Source of the DNA: a bacterium
GTDB taxonomy: Bacteria > Gemmatimonadota > Glassbacteria > GWA2-58-10
Length of the DNA: 21,485 nt
Assembly: GCA_021372515.1 (NCBI GenBank)
Contig: JAJFUG010000087.1
Coordinates: forward strand, 1-21,485
Reading direction: 5' to 3'
In this document: positions 7,432 through 15,710 of the stretch, one piece after another
How the letters are laid out: each line of letters opens with the position of its first letter
Numbering within the stretch: position 1 is the first letter of the stretch
Program-made: the position numbers and the translations under genes
Notes under the pieces: model-generated
The model's database searches: none
The model's input: the letters and a program-made list of their open reading frames with translations, nothing else
What the model was told of the DNA's origin: nothing

Positions 7432-10422
7432 CTACTGCTTCTTCTCCACCCGGAAAATGGTCTCCTCCCAGGGACCGAGTTTCACGTGCGTACCCGATAA
7501 TTTCTGCAGGCGGCGCAGGTCGGTGATCGCGCCCAGCGGGGATTCGCCTTTCAGGTCGAACTCGACCGGACTGTCCCCCACGTTGCTGGCGTAGACCAGC
7601 CAGCCACCGTCGTATTCTATCCCGCGCACCTCCGCGCCGGTCACCAGGGAGTTGTCCGCGCCCACGCCCAGCACCGGGCGGGCCAGGCCGACACTTGCGG
7701 CCAGCGGCTCCAGCACCCTGTGATAGGCCAGCGGCTCCAGTGGGGCGGCCAGGTAGTAGAGACGTCCCTTGCCGCGCGTCACCAAAACCAGCCCCGGGGC
7801 GCCGTCATCCAGACGCGCCAGCACCCGGTTTCTCCCGGCGTCCAGGCTCTGCACCAGGCCCTCGGCCTGCAGGCTGACCGCCTGGCCGGCGAATATGTCC
7901 GCCTTCTCCGTGGTCATTTCACGCCGCACCTCGCCGTACAGGAGGGTCTGGCTGTAGCTCTGGTCATAGTTCTTCACCATCCCGCCCTGGCCCAGCACCG
8001 GCGGCAGGGTGACTCCTTTCACCTTGAGCCCCAGGCCGGCCAGCCCGTCGTTCCCCCGCGCATACTGATCGAACAGGAAACTCTCCGGGATCACCAGCGC
8101 CGTGCCGCCGCGCTCCACGTAGCTCAGCACGGCTTGGACCACCTCGGGCGGCAGGTACTTGACCGCCGGGACAATCAGCAGGCGGCAGCGGTCGAGTTTG
8201 CCGGAGAGGGCCTGGCGCTCGGTCACGAACCCCACCCGCGCTCCCAGGAAACGCGAGCCCTCCCAGGCTTTACCCATGGTTTCGAGATAGGGGGTTGACC
8301 AGGCCTGGTGGAGGTCGGGCGGCACCTGGATGATGCAGGTTTTCGAGTACAGCAGCAGCACCTCAGGCTCCGGCCCGTAGAAAGCCGCGATCTCCCGGTT
8401 CAGGCGGCGCACGTCCAGCGACAGGCGCAGGATGTCATCGATGTCACCGAGCGAGATATCCCAGCTTGTCAGCACCGAACTCGACCCGCCGCTCGGGTAC
8501 TCCGGGTTGGCCGAGTCCCACTTGTACTTGGCCAGGGTGGATTTGCCGTGCAGGAAATGCAGCAGGGTGTTGTGCACGTTGCCGCCGGCTTCCGGCTCCA
8601 CCATCACCATACGGCGGTCGGCCAGCGAGGGCATCAGGTCGCTGAAAATGAGCGAGTGGCCCGATTCGTTGAGGATTACGTCGTCCACCTCGTTCACGAT
8701 CAACTCCTCATCGATGCCGGTGGTGCTGTTGCTGGCCGAAAGCATGCTGCTCGTGCCTCCGGCGCAGATCGGGACCACCGGGTCGAGCTTGCGCATCTCG
8801 GATTTGATCCATTTCATGTGGTCGGTGAAGCGCCGGTTGTTGAACAGGGCCCAGTCGTACCAGGCCGCGCGGTTGATATCGGGCAGCGGTGCGGCGTTGC
8901 GGCACTCCGGCGCCCGGATCGAGTCCCAGTCCGCATAGGCTGTTCCCCAGGCCGCGTTGACTTTCTCCAGCGAGGCGTACTTGTCCTTGAGCCACTGACG
9001 GAACATCTGCTGGCTTTTGTCGCAATAGCAGATGTACATCAGTTCGTAGCCCATGATGTTGTAGAGCAGGTCGGGATTGCGCAGCCAGTTGTCGGCGGCG
9101 GGCTTCATGGACTGGAGGATCGCCTCTTTCATGTGCTCGCTTTCCAGGCAGATCACCACGTTTTCGATCCGGCCGCCCTCGGACCAGCGGTCCTTGATCA
9201 GGTGGCCGCACCAGCCGTCCCAGCCCACGCGGTGCGTGTCCGGGTACTTGTGGAACGCCGCGTAGACCGGCGTGCTCTCAACGTTGAAACGCGAGGCCCC
9301 GCCCACGGTGTAGCTTTCGAGGACATGGTCGTAGGGCCCGAAATACTGACGCAGCTCCCGGCCGATATGGCCGTGCATGGCGTACAGGATCACCGGGTCG
9401 CCGTTGTCGTAGCGGAAGAACCCGTCCCGGATGGGCAGGCCCTTGAGCGGGGGATAGGGCCTGGCGTAGCGCGCCTGCTGCTCCAGCGGCGGGACAGCCG
9501 CGCCCGAGGCCAGCAGCGAGTCGATCTCATTCGCGGCGCGGCCGCACGAGGTCACGATGTGTTCCAGTATCTCGCTCTCCCGGCGCTCGCTCTGGAACCA
9601 GACCAGCTTGCGGCGGTCCTGAAGGCCGATCCCGGCGGTGATCAGCGGGACACGCCAGTAGAGCGAGAACCAGCCGGCTTTTTCGGCGCGTTCCACCGCC
9701 CCGTTCAGGCGGTCCACGGCCGCGGCGGCCTTTTCCCTGAGGATGGCAATCTCCGGCTCTGGGACCAGCTTGTCGAACGGTGTGGCCAGGCGGCTGCGGA
9801 CCTCTGAGTTGTCCACCAGCACCAGGCAGTCGCGCGGTTGGACCCGCGAGGCGCTCTGTGGATCTTCCTCTCCCCGCACCAGGCGCAGGTTGTCCAGGTA
9901 AAGTGTCCCGCCGATCCGTCCGAACTCCAGGCGGAAACGCCGGATGCGGTCCAGGGCGAGCGGGCGGTCGTTGTTCTCGACCATCATTTTCTTGAGCTGA
10001 AACTCGTAGTGGTTCCAGCCGGGGTTGATGAACAGCCGCTGCGTGCCGCGGTAGCTCTGGCCGTAGGTTTCCGCCTGCTCGTCGTCCCCCAGCTCGTCGA
10101 AAATCCAGAACGTGCCGAAACGCACGTTTTCCTGCGGGCTGAAAATGTCGAAACGCAGGTAATCGTAAGCGGACCAGTCCTTGGGCAGAGACTCGCTCTC
10201 GAGGATGCGGCTCGATCGTTCGCCCAGGTCCAACCGGAGAGAGCCGCTGCCGTGGGTGGCGCTGTCTGCGCTCAGGCTCACCGGGCCGTGCCACCGGGCC
10301 AGGGACTCCTGACCCTCGAAATCATCCAGCACCAGGACATCACCCCGGCCCTGGCCGCAACCGGCCACTGTGAGCCAGACCAGGAACAGGATACGGATGG
10401 CAGGTGATATACAACTTTTCAT
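7432..10422 (-). CDS. GH42-like glycoside hydrolase, predicted lipoprotein (paralogue 1)
   Basis: The protein has 996 residues. The signal peptide ends in a lipobox, T-V-A-G-C22, predicting lipid anchoring. Residues about 28-185 form a jelly-roll carbohydrate-binding-like domain (V-L-D-D-F-E start, 'GTLYLDNLRL' end). Residues about 320-640 resemble the GH42 beta-galactosidase barrel. The best match is 'CYCDKSQQMFRQWLKDKYAS' followed by 'LEKVNAAWGT', which parallels the C-x-C ... F-R-x-W-L-K-x-K-Y-G-x-L-x-x-L-N-x-A-W-G-T signature. E460 in GYE is the candidate acid/base. E609 or E611 in V-E-P-E is the candidate nucleophile; E611 is shared with the paralogue. Residues about 685-900 resemble the GH42 trimerisation domain (glutamine-amidotransferase-like fold), and a small beta domain closes the protein. 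The specificity is not provable here. GGGGA at 10428-10432 precedes the start. It lies 78 bases downstream of its paralogue, so they are probably cotranscribed. Confidence 0.82.
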   Translation of the reverse strand: MKSCISPAIRILFLVWLTVAGCGQGRGDVLVLDDFEGQESLARWHGPVSLSADSATHGSGSLRLDLGERSSRILESESLPKDWSAYDYLRFDIFSPQENVRFGTFWIFDELGDDEQAETYGQSYRGTQRLFINPGWNHYEFQLKKMMVENNDRPLALDRIRRFRLEFGRIGGTLYLDNLRLVRGEEDPQSASRVQPRDCLVLVDNSEVRSRLATPFDKLVPEPEIAILREKAAAAVDRLNGAVERAEKAGWFSLYWRVPLITAGIGLQDRRKLVWFQSERRESEILEHIVTSCGRAANEIDSLLASGAAVPPLEQQARYARPYPPLKGLPIRDGFFRYDNGDPVILYAMHGHIGRELRQYFGPYDHVLESYTVGGASRFNVESTPVYAAFHKYPDTHRVGWDGWCGHLIKDRWSEGGRIENVVICLESEHMKEAILQSMKPAADNWLRNPDLLYNIMGYELMYICYCDKSQQMFRQWLKDKYASLEKVNAAWGTAYADWDSIRAPECRNAAPLPDINRAAWYDWALFNNRRFTDHMKWIKSEMRKLDPVVPICAGGTSSMLSASNSTTGIDEELIVNEVDDVILNESGHSLIFSDLMPSLADRRMVMVEPEAGGNVHNTLLHFLHGKSTLAKYKWDSANPEYPSGGSSSVLTSWDISLGDIDDILRLSLDVRRLNREIAAFYGPEPEVLLLYSKTCIIQVPPDLHQAWSTPYLETMGKAWEGSRFLGARVGFVTERQALSGKLDRCRLLIVPAVKYLPPEVVQAVLSYVERGGTALVIPESFLFDQYARGNDGLAGLGLKVKGVTLPPVLGQGGMVKNYDQSYSQTLLYGEVRREMTTEKADIFAGQAVSLQAEGLVQSLDAGRNRVLARLDDGAPGLVLVTRGKGRLYYLAAPLEPLAYHRVLEPLAASVGLARPVLGVGADNSLVTGAEVRGIEYDGGWLVYASNVGDSPVEFDLKGESPLGAITDLRRLQKLSGTHVKLGPWEETIFRVEKKQ

Positions 10423-10500
10423 ATCGGTCCCCAGTCCGTTGAATGAGTGAAGTCCGGGTATTCGATCCGGAACCTCAGTGTTTCAATCGCCGCCGAAGTG

Positions 10501-13500
10501 TCAGTGACCTTTTTCCACCCGGAAGATAGTCTCCTGCCAGGGGGCGAGAGTCACGCGCGCGCCGGGCAGTTTTTCCAGGCTGCGCAGGTCAGTCACCGCG
10601 CCCAGGGACGAGGCGCCTTTCAGGTCGAACTCCAGCGCCTTGCCGCCCAGGTTGCAGGCGTAGACCAGGTAGTCCGAGCCGCGCTCCACCGCGCGGACCT
10701 CGGCTCCGGTAAGCAGGGAGCCATCCGCCGCGACCGCGGTGACCGGACGGTTCAGCCCGGTCAGCCGGGCCAGGGGCTCGAACAGGCTGTGGTAGCCGTC
10801 CGGGTTGAGCGGCGAGGCCAGGTAGTAGAGCCGTCCCGAGCCGATACGCTCCAGGACCAGTCCCGGGCTGCCGTCCGGAAGCTGGGCCAGCACCTCGCCC
10901 GCGCCGGGGTCGAGGCGCTGCAGCAGGCCCTCGGCCTCCAGGCTGACCGGGGCTGTCCCTGAGAAAATGTCCTTGCCCGCGGTCTGCATCACGTTGCGCG
11001 CGTTGCCGTAGACCACGTTCTGCGAGGTGCTCATGTCGTAGTTGCGCACGTTCTCGCCGCGGCCCAGGCGCTCGGGCAGGCTCACCGACTGCACCTTGAG
11101 GCCGAAGCCGCCAAGACGGTCACTCTCGTGGGCGTACTGGTCGAACAGGAAGCTTTCCGGGATCACCAGCGCCGTGCCGCCGGCACGGACATAGGCCGCC
11201 ACCGAGTCGGCCACCTCGGGCGGGATGTACTTGGCAGCCGGTACGACCAGCAGCTTGAACTTGCCGAGCTTGCCCTCCAGCACCTGCTTCTCTGAGACGA
11301 ATCCCACCCGGCAGCCCAGGAACCGCGCGCCCTCCCAGGCCTTGCCCAGGGCCTCCAGGTAGGGGGTGCGCCCGGCGCCGGCCAGTTCGGGCGGCACCTG
11401 CAGGATGCTGGTCTTGGAGTACAGGATCGCCAGCTCAGGCTCGGGCCGCGAGAACTCCGCGATCTCACCACTCAAACGGCGCACATCCAGGCCCAGGCGC
11501 AACATCTCGTCCACGTCCGCCAGCGAAACTTCCCAGCTCTGCGGGAACGAGGAGCCGTCGATGGAGTGGTACTCCCGGCTGACCGTGCGCGCCCACCACC
11601 ATTTGCCGATGGCGCTCTTGCCGTGCAGGAACTGCAGCAGGGTGCCGTGCGGGCCGCCGCTCATCTCCGGGTCGACCATCGCTTTTTTCTTCTCGCTCAG
11701 GCTGGTGAGCAGGTCGCTGAAGATGCAACTGTGGCCCGACTCGTTCAGGATCACGTCATCCACCTCGTTGATTATCAGCTCCTCGTCGATCCCGGTGGTG
11801 CTGTTGGAGGCGGAGAGCATGCTGCTGGTGCCGCCGGCGCAGATCGCCACCGTGGAGTCGAGCTTGAGCATCTCCTGCTTGACCCAGACCAGATGGTCGG
11901 TGAAACGGCGGTTGTTGAACAGGGCCCAGTCATACCAGGCGGCGCGGTTGACATCCGGCAGGGGGGCAGCGTTTTTCGTCTCCGGGGCGCGCACCTGGTC
12001 GAATGACTTGTAATCCGTGCGCCAGACCGCGTTGAGCTTGTCCAGAGCGCCGTATTTCGCTTTCAGCCAGTCGCGGAACATCTGCTGGCTGCGGTCGCAG
12101 TAGCAGATATACATCAGCTCGTAGGCCATGATGTTGTACATCAGGTTCGGGTTGTTCTTCCATTCCAGGTAATGCAGGCGCATGAACTCTTTCAGCGCCT
12201 CCTTGATGTGCGGGCTTTCCAGGCAGATCACCACGTTCTCTTTCCTGCCGCCCTCGGACCACTGGTCCTTGATCAGGTGGCCGCACCAGCCGTCCCAGCC
12301 CACGCGATGGGTGTCGGGGTACTTGTGGAACGCGCGGTAGACCGGGCTTTCCTCGATGTTGTAGCGCGAGCCGCCGCCCACGGTGTAGCTTTCCAGACGG
12401 TGGGTGTAGGGGGCGAAATAGTCGAGCAGGGGCCCGCGCTCGACCAGCATCATCCCCAGCACCTCCAGCGGCTTGCCCTCGGCGTCCCGGAAGAAACCCT
12501 CCCGCTGGGGAAGGCCGCGCAGCTTGGGATAGGGTTGCACGTACCACTTCTGCGGGTTGACATCGTCCTCCGGCTCCTCGATCAGCTCGCGGTCCAGGCC
12601 GCTGAGCAGGCCGTCCACCTTTTCCCGCATCCCACGGCAGGAGCGGATCACGTACTCCAGTATCTCCTTTTCCTTTTCCGGGCTCTGGTACCAGACCAGC
12701 TTGCTGCGGATATCCAGCCCCACCTGGGCCGTGATCAGCGGTATCTGCCAGTAGAGCGTCGCGTACCCCATCATTTTGGCGGCGTCCACCTCGCGCTGCA
12801 GGAGCTCCACTTCACGGCGGGCGGTCTCGCGCAGGGTCAGGATTTCGGCCGGACGCTTTAGCTGGTCCTCCGGGCCATAAAGCTCCGGGTAGACATAACG
12901 GTCGATCACCGTGACCCGGCAGTCCCAGGGTCCGGCCTTCGAGGCGGCGGCGGTCTCCTCATCGCCCGAACTCAGGCGCATGTTATCCAGGTAAAGCGCC
13001 GTGGCTCTTATCCCGCCCAGGCCGAGGCGCAGGCTGCGGATACTGCTCAGGTCAAGGTTGCGCGCGCCGCTTTCCAGGCGCAGCGAGTGCAGGTCGAACT
13101 GGAAATGGTTCCAGCCGGTGTTGAGCACGATTTTCTCGCCCCGGTAGGAGGTGCCCTGGAACTCGGCCTCCTCCGCGCCGCCCGTGGCCCCGTCGAATAT
13201 CTGTATCTCGCCGATCTGCACCGTGCCGGAGGGGTTGTAGATATCGAAGCGGAGCCATTGCCAGGCGCTCCAGTCGACGACAGAGAACTTGTCGGTGAAC
13301 AGGAAACGGCTGAGCGGGTCGGAGAGGTCGATTTTCAGACTCTTCGCACCGTGGGCCACGTATTCGGTGTTCAGGGAAAGCTTGCCCTGCCAGCGCTCGA
13401 GCGAGGCGCCGGATTCGAAATCATCCAGCGGGAGTGTTTTCGCCTGCAGCGCGGGAGCGAGGGCAAGGCCGAGCAGAATGGTCAGCACGGACAAAGTTCT

Positions 13501-13509
13501 AAGCTTCAT
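10501..13509 (-). CDS. GH42-like glycoside hydrolase, Sec-exported (paralogue 2)
   Basis: The protein has 1002 residues from the ATG at 13509; a longer frame to 13566 exists, but AAAGGA at 13518-13523 and the signal peptide support 13509. The signal peptide (1-23, cleavage after LQA) has no lipobox, unlike paralogue 1. The domain order is the same: a jelly-roll module (about 25-182), a GH42-like barrel (about 325-640) with the C-Y-C ... W-L-K-A-K-Y-G signature at 469-486, an amidotransferase-like trimerisation domain (about 690-900) and a short C-terminal beta domain. E464 (A-Y-E) is the candidate acid/base. At the nucleophile segment it reads V-D613-P-E615, where paralogue 1 has V-E-P-E, so E615 is the likelier nucleophile. 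The two proteins are very similar around residues 455-600 and diverge more in the N-terminal module. It is transcribed divergently from the symporter gene. Confidence 0.82.
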   Translation of the reverse strand: MKLRTLSVLTILLGLALAPALQAKTLPLDDFESGASLERWQGKLSLNTEYVAHGAKSLKIDLSDPLSRFLFTDKFSVVDWSAWQWLRFDIYNPSGTVQIGEIQIFDGATGGAEEAEFQGTSYRGEKIVLNTGWNHFQFDLHSLRLESGARNLDLSSIRSLRLGLGGIRATALYLDNMRLSSGDEETAAASKAGPWDCRVTVIDRYVYPELYGPEDQLKRPAEILTLRETARREVELLQREVDAAKMMGYATLYWQIPLITAQVGLDIRSKLVWYQSPEKEKEILEYVIRSCRGMREKVDGLLSGLDRELIEEPEDDVNPQKWYVQPYPKLRGLPQREGFFRDAEGKPLEVLGMMLVERGPLLDYFAPYTHRLESYTVGGGSRYNIEESPVYRAFHKYPDTHRVGWDGWCGHLIKDQWSEGGRKENVVICLESPHIKEALKEFMRLHYLEWKNNPNLMYNIMAYELMYICYCDRSQQMFRDWLKAKYGALDKLNAVWRTDYKSFDQVRAPETKNAAPLPDVNRAAWYDWALFNNRRFTDHLVWVKQEMLKLDSTVAICAGGTSSMLSASNSTTGIDEELIINEVDDVILNESGHSCIFSDLLTSLSEKKKAMVDPEMSGGPHGTLLQFLHGKSAIGKWWWARTVSREYHSIDGSSFPQSWEVSLADVDEMLRLGLDVRRLSGEIAEFSRPEPELAILYSKTSILQVPPELAGAGRTPYLEALGKAWEGARFLGCRVGFVSEKQVLEGKLGKFKLLVVPAAKYIPPEVADSVAAYVRAGGTALVIPESFLFDQYAHESDRLGGFGLKVQSVSLPERLGRGENVRNYDMSTSQNVVYGNARNVMQTAGKDIFSGTAPVSLEAEGLLQRLDPGAGEVLAQLPDGSPGLVLERIGSGRLYYLASPLNPDGYHSLFEPLARLTGLNRPVTAVAADGSLLTGAEVRAVERGSDYLVYACNLGGKALEFDLKGASSLGAVTDLRSLEKLPGARVTLAPWQETIFRVEKGH

Positions 13510-13517
13510 GGAGGTTG

Positions 13518-13523
13518 TCCTTT
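13518..13523 (-). promoter_or_regulatory. Shine-Dalgarno site deciding the start at 13509
   Basis: AAAGGA on the - strand lies 8 bases before the ATG at 13509. It supports that start over the in-frame codon at 13566, which would add 19 residues ahead of a normal signal peptide. Confidence 0.65.
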
Positions 13524-13702
13524 CCTGGGGTCGGATCGGCTGGGAGTGTGGTACTGTTATTCGCAATTCCGGAATCGGTGTTTACGAAAATGAGAATGTA
13601 AGTTGCGGCGGGGACGGCTTATCTTGCGGTCCGTCAAGACAAAAACGGCTGCAAGGTCAGCTTCGCCTCTTTTTCAGCAATTCCCGGGCCTTGCCCTGCG
13701 AG

Positions 13703-13728
13703 GGGTTCACCTGCGTGAACCCTTTCAC
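13703..13728. promoter_or_regulatory. Operator-like alternating half-sites upstream of the symporter promoter
   Basis: GGGTTCAC (13703-13710) and GTGAACCC (13715-13722) form a perfect 8-base dyad around a 4-base spacer. A third half-site, TTCAC (13724-13728), follows after another 4-base spacer. The pattern TTCAC-N4-GTGAA-N4-TTCAC therefore repeats every 9 bases. It ends 5 bases before the -35 hexamer at 13734, a usual place for an activator or repressor. An RNA hairpin is unlikely because it lies upstream of the expected transcript start. Confidence 0.5.
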
Positions 13729-13733
13729 GCGAC

Positions 13734-13762
13734 TTGCCGAATGCGCGGCGCGCGCCTATACT
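13734..13762 (+). promoter_or_regulatory. sigma70-type promoter of the symporter gene
   Basis: TTGCCG (13734-13739) and TATACT (13757-13762) are separated by exactly 17 bases. Transcription would start near 13769, leaving a leader of about 65 bases before the ATG at 13834. An 8-base inverted repeat, TTGCCGAA (13734-13741) / TTCGGCAA (13769-13776), brackets the promoter and could bind a regulator. Confidence 0.6.
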
Positions 13763-13823
13763 TGTGCTTTCGGCAAAGGGCCAGAGGCTTCCCGGCCGGT
13801 CCGGACATGCACACATCCAGAGC

Positions 13824-13827
13824 GAGG
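13824..13827 (+). promoter_or_regulatory. Shine-Dalgarno site deciding the symporter start
   Basis: GAGG lies 6 bases before the ATG at 13834. In-frame ATG at 13807 and the upstream frame from 13603 lack such a site and would add residues that do not resemble the family N-terminus; the 13603 start also lies upstream of the predicted promoter. Confidence 0.6.
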
Positions 13828-13833
13828 CACGGC

Positions 13834-15552
13834 ATGCAGAGCTTGAACGTCTACGATTACCTGGTCCTGGTCGTCTACATGCTGATGATGGTCTGGATCG
13901 GGGTGTATTTCACCGGGCGGATGAAAAGCGATTCCGACTATTTCCGGGCCGGAAACAGCCTGACCTGGTGGATCGCCGCGCTGTCGGCCTACATGAGCGC
14001 GTTCAGCAGCTACATGTTCACCGGCGGGGCGGGCCTGGTCTACCAGGAGGGCATCACCGGGGCGGTCATCCTCTGGTTCACCGGACTCGCCATTTTCACC
14101 GGCTATCTTGTCTTTGCCAAGCTCTGGCGGCGCAGCCGGGTGACCACGGTGCTCGAATTCCTGGAGGAGCGGTTCAACCTGACCACGCATCAGGTGGCGA
14201 GCTGGACCTACATCCCGCTGTACATCATCTACTGCGGCGTGGTGCTCTACTCGCTGGGGATTTTCATCTCCTCGGCCCTGGGGCTGGACATTTTCCTGAT
14301 CATCTGGGCCAGCGCCCTGGTGATCCTGCTCTACACCATCCTGGGCGGGGTCTGGGCCGTGAGCATGACCGACACGATCCAGTTCCTGTTCCTGCTGCCG
14401 ATCTGCCTTCTGCTCATCCCGCTGGCGCTGATCGAGGTCCACGGCCCCCTGGCCCTGGTTCACGACACTCCGGCCAACTATTTCCATTTCCCCAGCGTGC
14501 ATTACCCCTGGTACTGGCTGGTGGGCTACCTGATCCTGCTGATCCACGGCCAGAACACCAACCCCATCGCCCAGCGCTATTTCAGCGTGCGGGACGAGGC
14601 CGAGGCGCGCAAGGTCTCGCTGGCCTGCACCCTGCTGTTCACTCTGGGCCTGGTGATCTGGGCCGTCCCGCCGATGGCGGCGCGGGTGCTGTTCCCCGAC
14701 CTGGGTCAGCTCATCTCCCTGCCCAACCCGCACGAGGGCGCCTACGTGGCCATCGCGGCGCGGGTGTTGCCCCACGGGCTGCTGGGCCTTCTGGTGGCCG
14801 CCATTTTCGCCGCGGCCATGTCCTCGGTCTCGGGTGTTTACAACGTGGTCTCCGCCGTGCTGACCCGTGACATCGTACAGCGCCTTTCGCGGCGCGAGTT
14901 CAAGCCCCGCACTCTGTTGCTGGTGGGCCAGGCCGCCACGCTTGTCGTGGGGGCGATCTCGACCCTGATCGGTCTGCGCATGGCCGCGGTGGGCGAGGGC
15001 TCGTTCCGGGTGATGGTCAAGTTTTCGGCCCTGACCGGCACTCCGCTCGCCGCGCCGATGCTGCTGGGGTTCCTGTTCCGCCGTCCCCCGGCCTGGTCCG
15101 GACTGGTTTCTTTCGTGACCAGCGGCGCCGCCGCGCTGGTCTTTGCCTTCTATTCACCCCTCAACGCCTGGCTGGCCGGGTTCGGTGAGCCGGTCGCGTT
15201 CGCGATCACGGTGTTCACCATCCTGTTCATCGGGGTGGGCGCCTTCTTCGCCACCGGCTTGTTCTTGCACAACAACCCGGAGGATGAGCGCCGCATCGGG
15301 GCGTTCTTCACCAAGCTCGACACCCCGGTGGACGCCGTGCGCGAGGTCAGCCCGCAGGTGGCCGACCATTCGCCCATGGCCCGTTTCGTCGGCGCGATGG
15401 CCATGCTCATGTCGTTTATGGTGGCGGCTTTCCTGCTTATTCCCGCCTCGGCCCGGGACCGTCTGGTCAACCTGAGCCTTTTCCTGGTCCTGGCCGCTTT
15501 CGGGGCCTGGATGTACCTGGTTCCGGGCCGGGCGCGCCGGACGGAGCGCTGA
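13834..15552 (+). CDS. Sodium:solute symporter (SSS family), inner-membrane sugar/organic solute transporter
   Basis: The protein has 572 residues with about 13-14 hydrophobic segments. The start 'MQSLNVYDYLVLVVYMLMMV' leads straight into the first membrane segment, as is usual for the family. 'SDSDYFRAGNSLTWWIAALS' (32-51) matches the family's Y-F-x-A-G-x-x-x-x-W motif. 'GGVWAVSMTDTIQF' (171-184) is the SSS signature. 'AAAMSSVSGVYNVVS' (326-340) carries the paired serines (S330, S331) of the Na2 sodium site. The protein should import a small solute with sodium. Given its neighbours, a mono- or disaccharide or sugar acid released by the exported hydrolases is likely, but the substrate cannot be read. 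It is transcribed divergently from the GH42-like pair and heads the + strand run with two GH74-like genes. Confidence 0.9.
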   Translation: MQSLNVYDYLVLVVYMLMMVWIGVYFTGRMKSDSDYFRAGNSLTWWIAALSAYMSAFSSYMFTGGAGLVYQEGITGAVILWFTGLAIFTGYLVFAKLWRRSRVTTVLEFLEERFNLTTHQVASWTYIPLYIIYCGVVLYSLGIFISSALGLDIFLIIWASALVILLYTILGGVWAVSMTDTIQFLFLLPICLLLIPLALIEVHGPLALVHDTPANYFHFPSVHYPWYWLVGYLILLIHGQNTNPIAQRYFSVRDEAEARKVSLACTLLFTLGLVIWAVPPMAARVLFPDLGQLISLPNPHEGAYVAIAARVLPHGLLGLLVAAIFAAAMSSVSGVYNVVSAVLTRDIVQRLSRREFKPRTLLLVGQAATLVVGAISTLIGLRMAAVGEGSFRVMVKFSALTGTPLAAPMLLGFLFRRPPAWSGLVSFVTSGAAALVFAFYSPLNAWLAGFGEPVAFAITVFTILFIGVGAFFATGLFLHNNPEDERRIGAFFTKLDTPVDAVREVSPQVADHSPMARFVGAMAMLMSFMVAAFLLIPASARDRLVNLSLFLVLAAFGAWMYLVPGRARRTER

Positions 15553-15590
15553 GCCGCCGGGGGAAGTTCCACCGCATAAGCCGTTTTTTC

Positions 15591-15619
15591 TTGCCGTCAC
15601 GGCCAGGCTGATCGATATT
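15591..15619 (+). promoter_or_regulatory. Candidate promoter of the first GH74-like gene
   Basis: TTGCCG (15591-15596), the same -35 hexamer as the symporter promoter, is followed after 17 bases by GATATT (15614-15619). The match to a -10 is moderate (4 of 6). Confidence 0.4.
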
Positions 15620-15661
15620 AGTTGTTAATCCGGCTTATTCCGACACCTGTCTATCCCCCCG

Positions 15662-15678
15662 GGCCGTGCTGCACGGCC
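15662..15678. promoter_or_regulatory. Palindrome GGCCGTGCTGCACGGCC in the leader of the first GH74-like gene
   Basis: Eight-base arms surround a single central base, 32 bases before the ATG at 15711 and downstream of the candidate promoter. It could be an operator or a leader hairpin with a 3-5 base loop. It leaves the AGGAG site at 15699 free. Confidence 0.4.
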
Positions 15679-15698
15679 GATCCCGAGCCACCCCATCC

Positions 15699-15703
15699 AG
15701 GAG
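15699..15703 (+). promoter_or_regulatory. Shine-Dalgarno site deciding the start at 15711
   Basis: AGGAG lies 7 bases before the ATG at 15711. The in-frame ATG at 15666 lies within the palindrome, has no such site and would add 15 charged residues before the lipoprotein signal. Confidence 0.65.
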
Positions 15704-15710
15704 CAATGCT

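Larger units (their letters stand above)
13510..13833. other. Divergent regulatory region between GH42-like pair and symporter
   Basis: This 324-base gap holds the Shine-Dalgarno of the - strand gene (13518-13523), a 10-base palindrome ATTCCGGAAT (13566-13575), an alternating set of TTCAC/GTGAA half-sites (13703-13728) and a good promoter for the symporter (13734-13762). No convincing promoter could be placed for the - strand gene. No small gene is supported, although a frame runs on upstream of the symporter start. Confidence 0.65.

Noticed and set aside
8308-9807. 499-codon open frame on the + strand
   Set aside because: It is antisense to the conserved GH42-like core; no domain or ribosome site supports it.
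13603-13833. 77-codon N-terminal extension of the symporter
   Set aside because: It is Arg-rich, overlaps the predicted promoter and operator, and lacks a ribosome site; the ATG at 13834 has GAGG and begins the expected first membrane segment.
15576-15638. Inverted repeat ATAAGCCG / CGGCTTAT
   Set aside because: Only 8 bases with a 47-base gap; this may be chance, and the overlapping promoter call is better supported.
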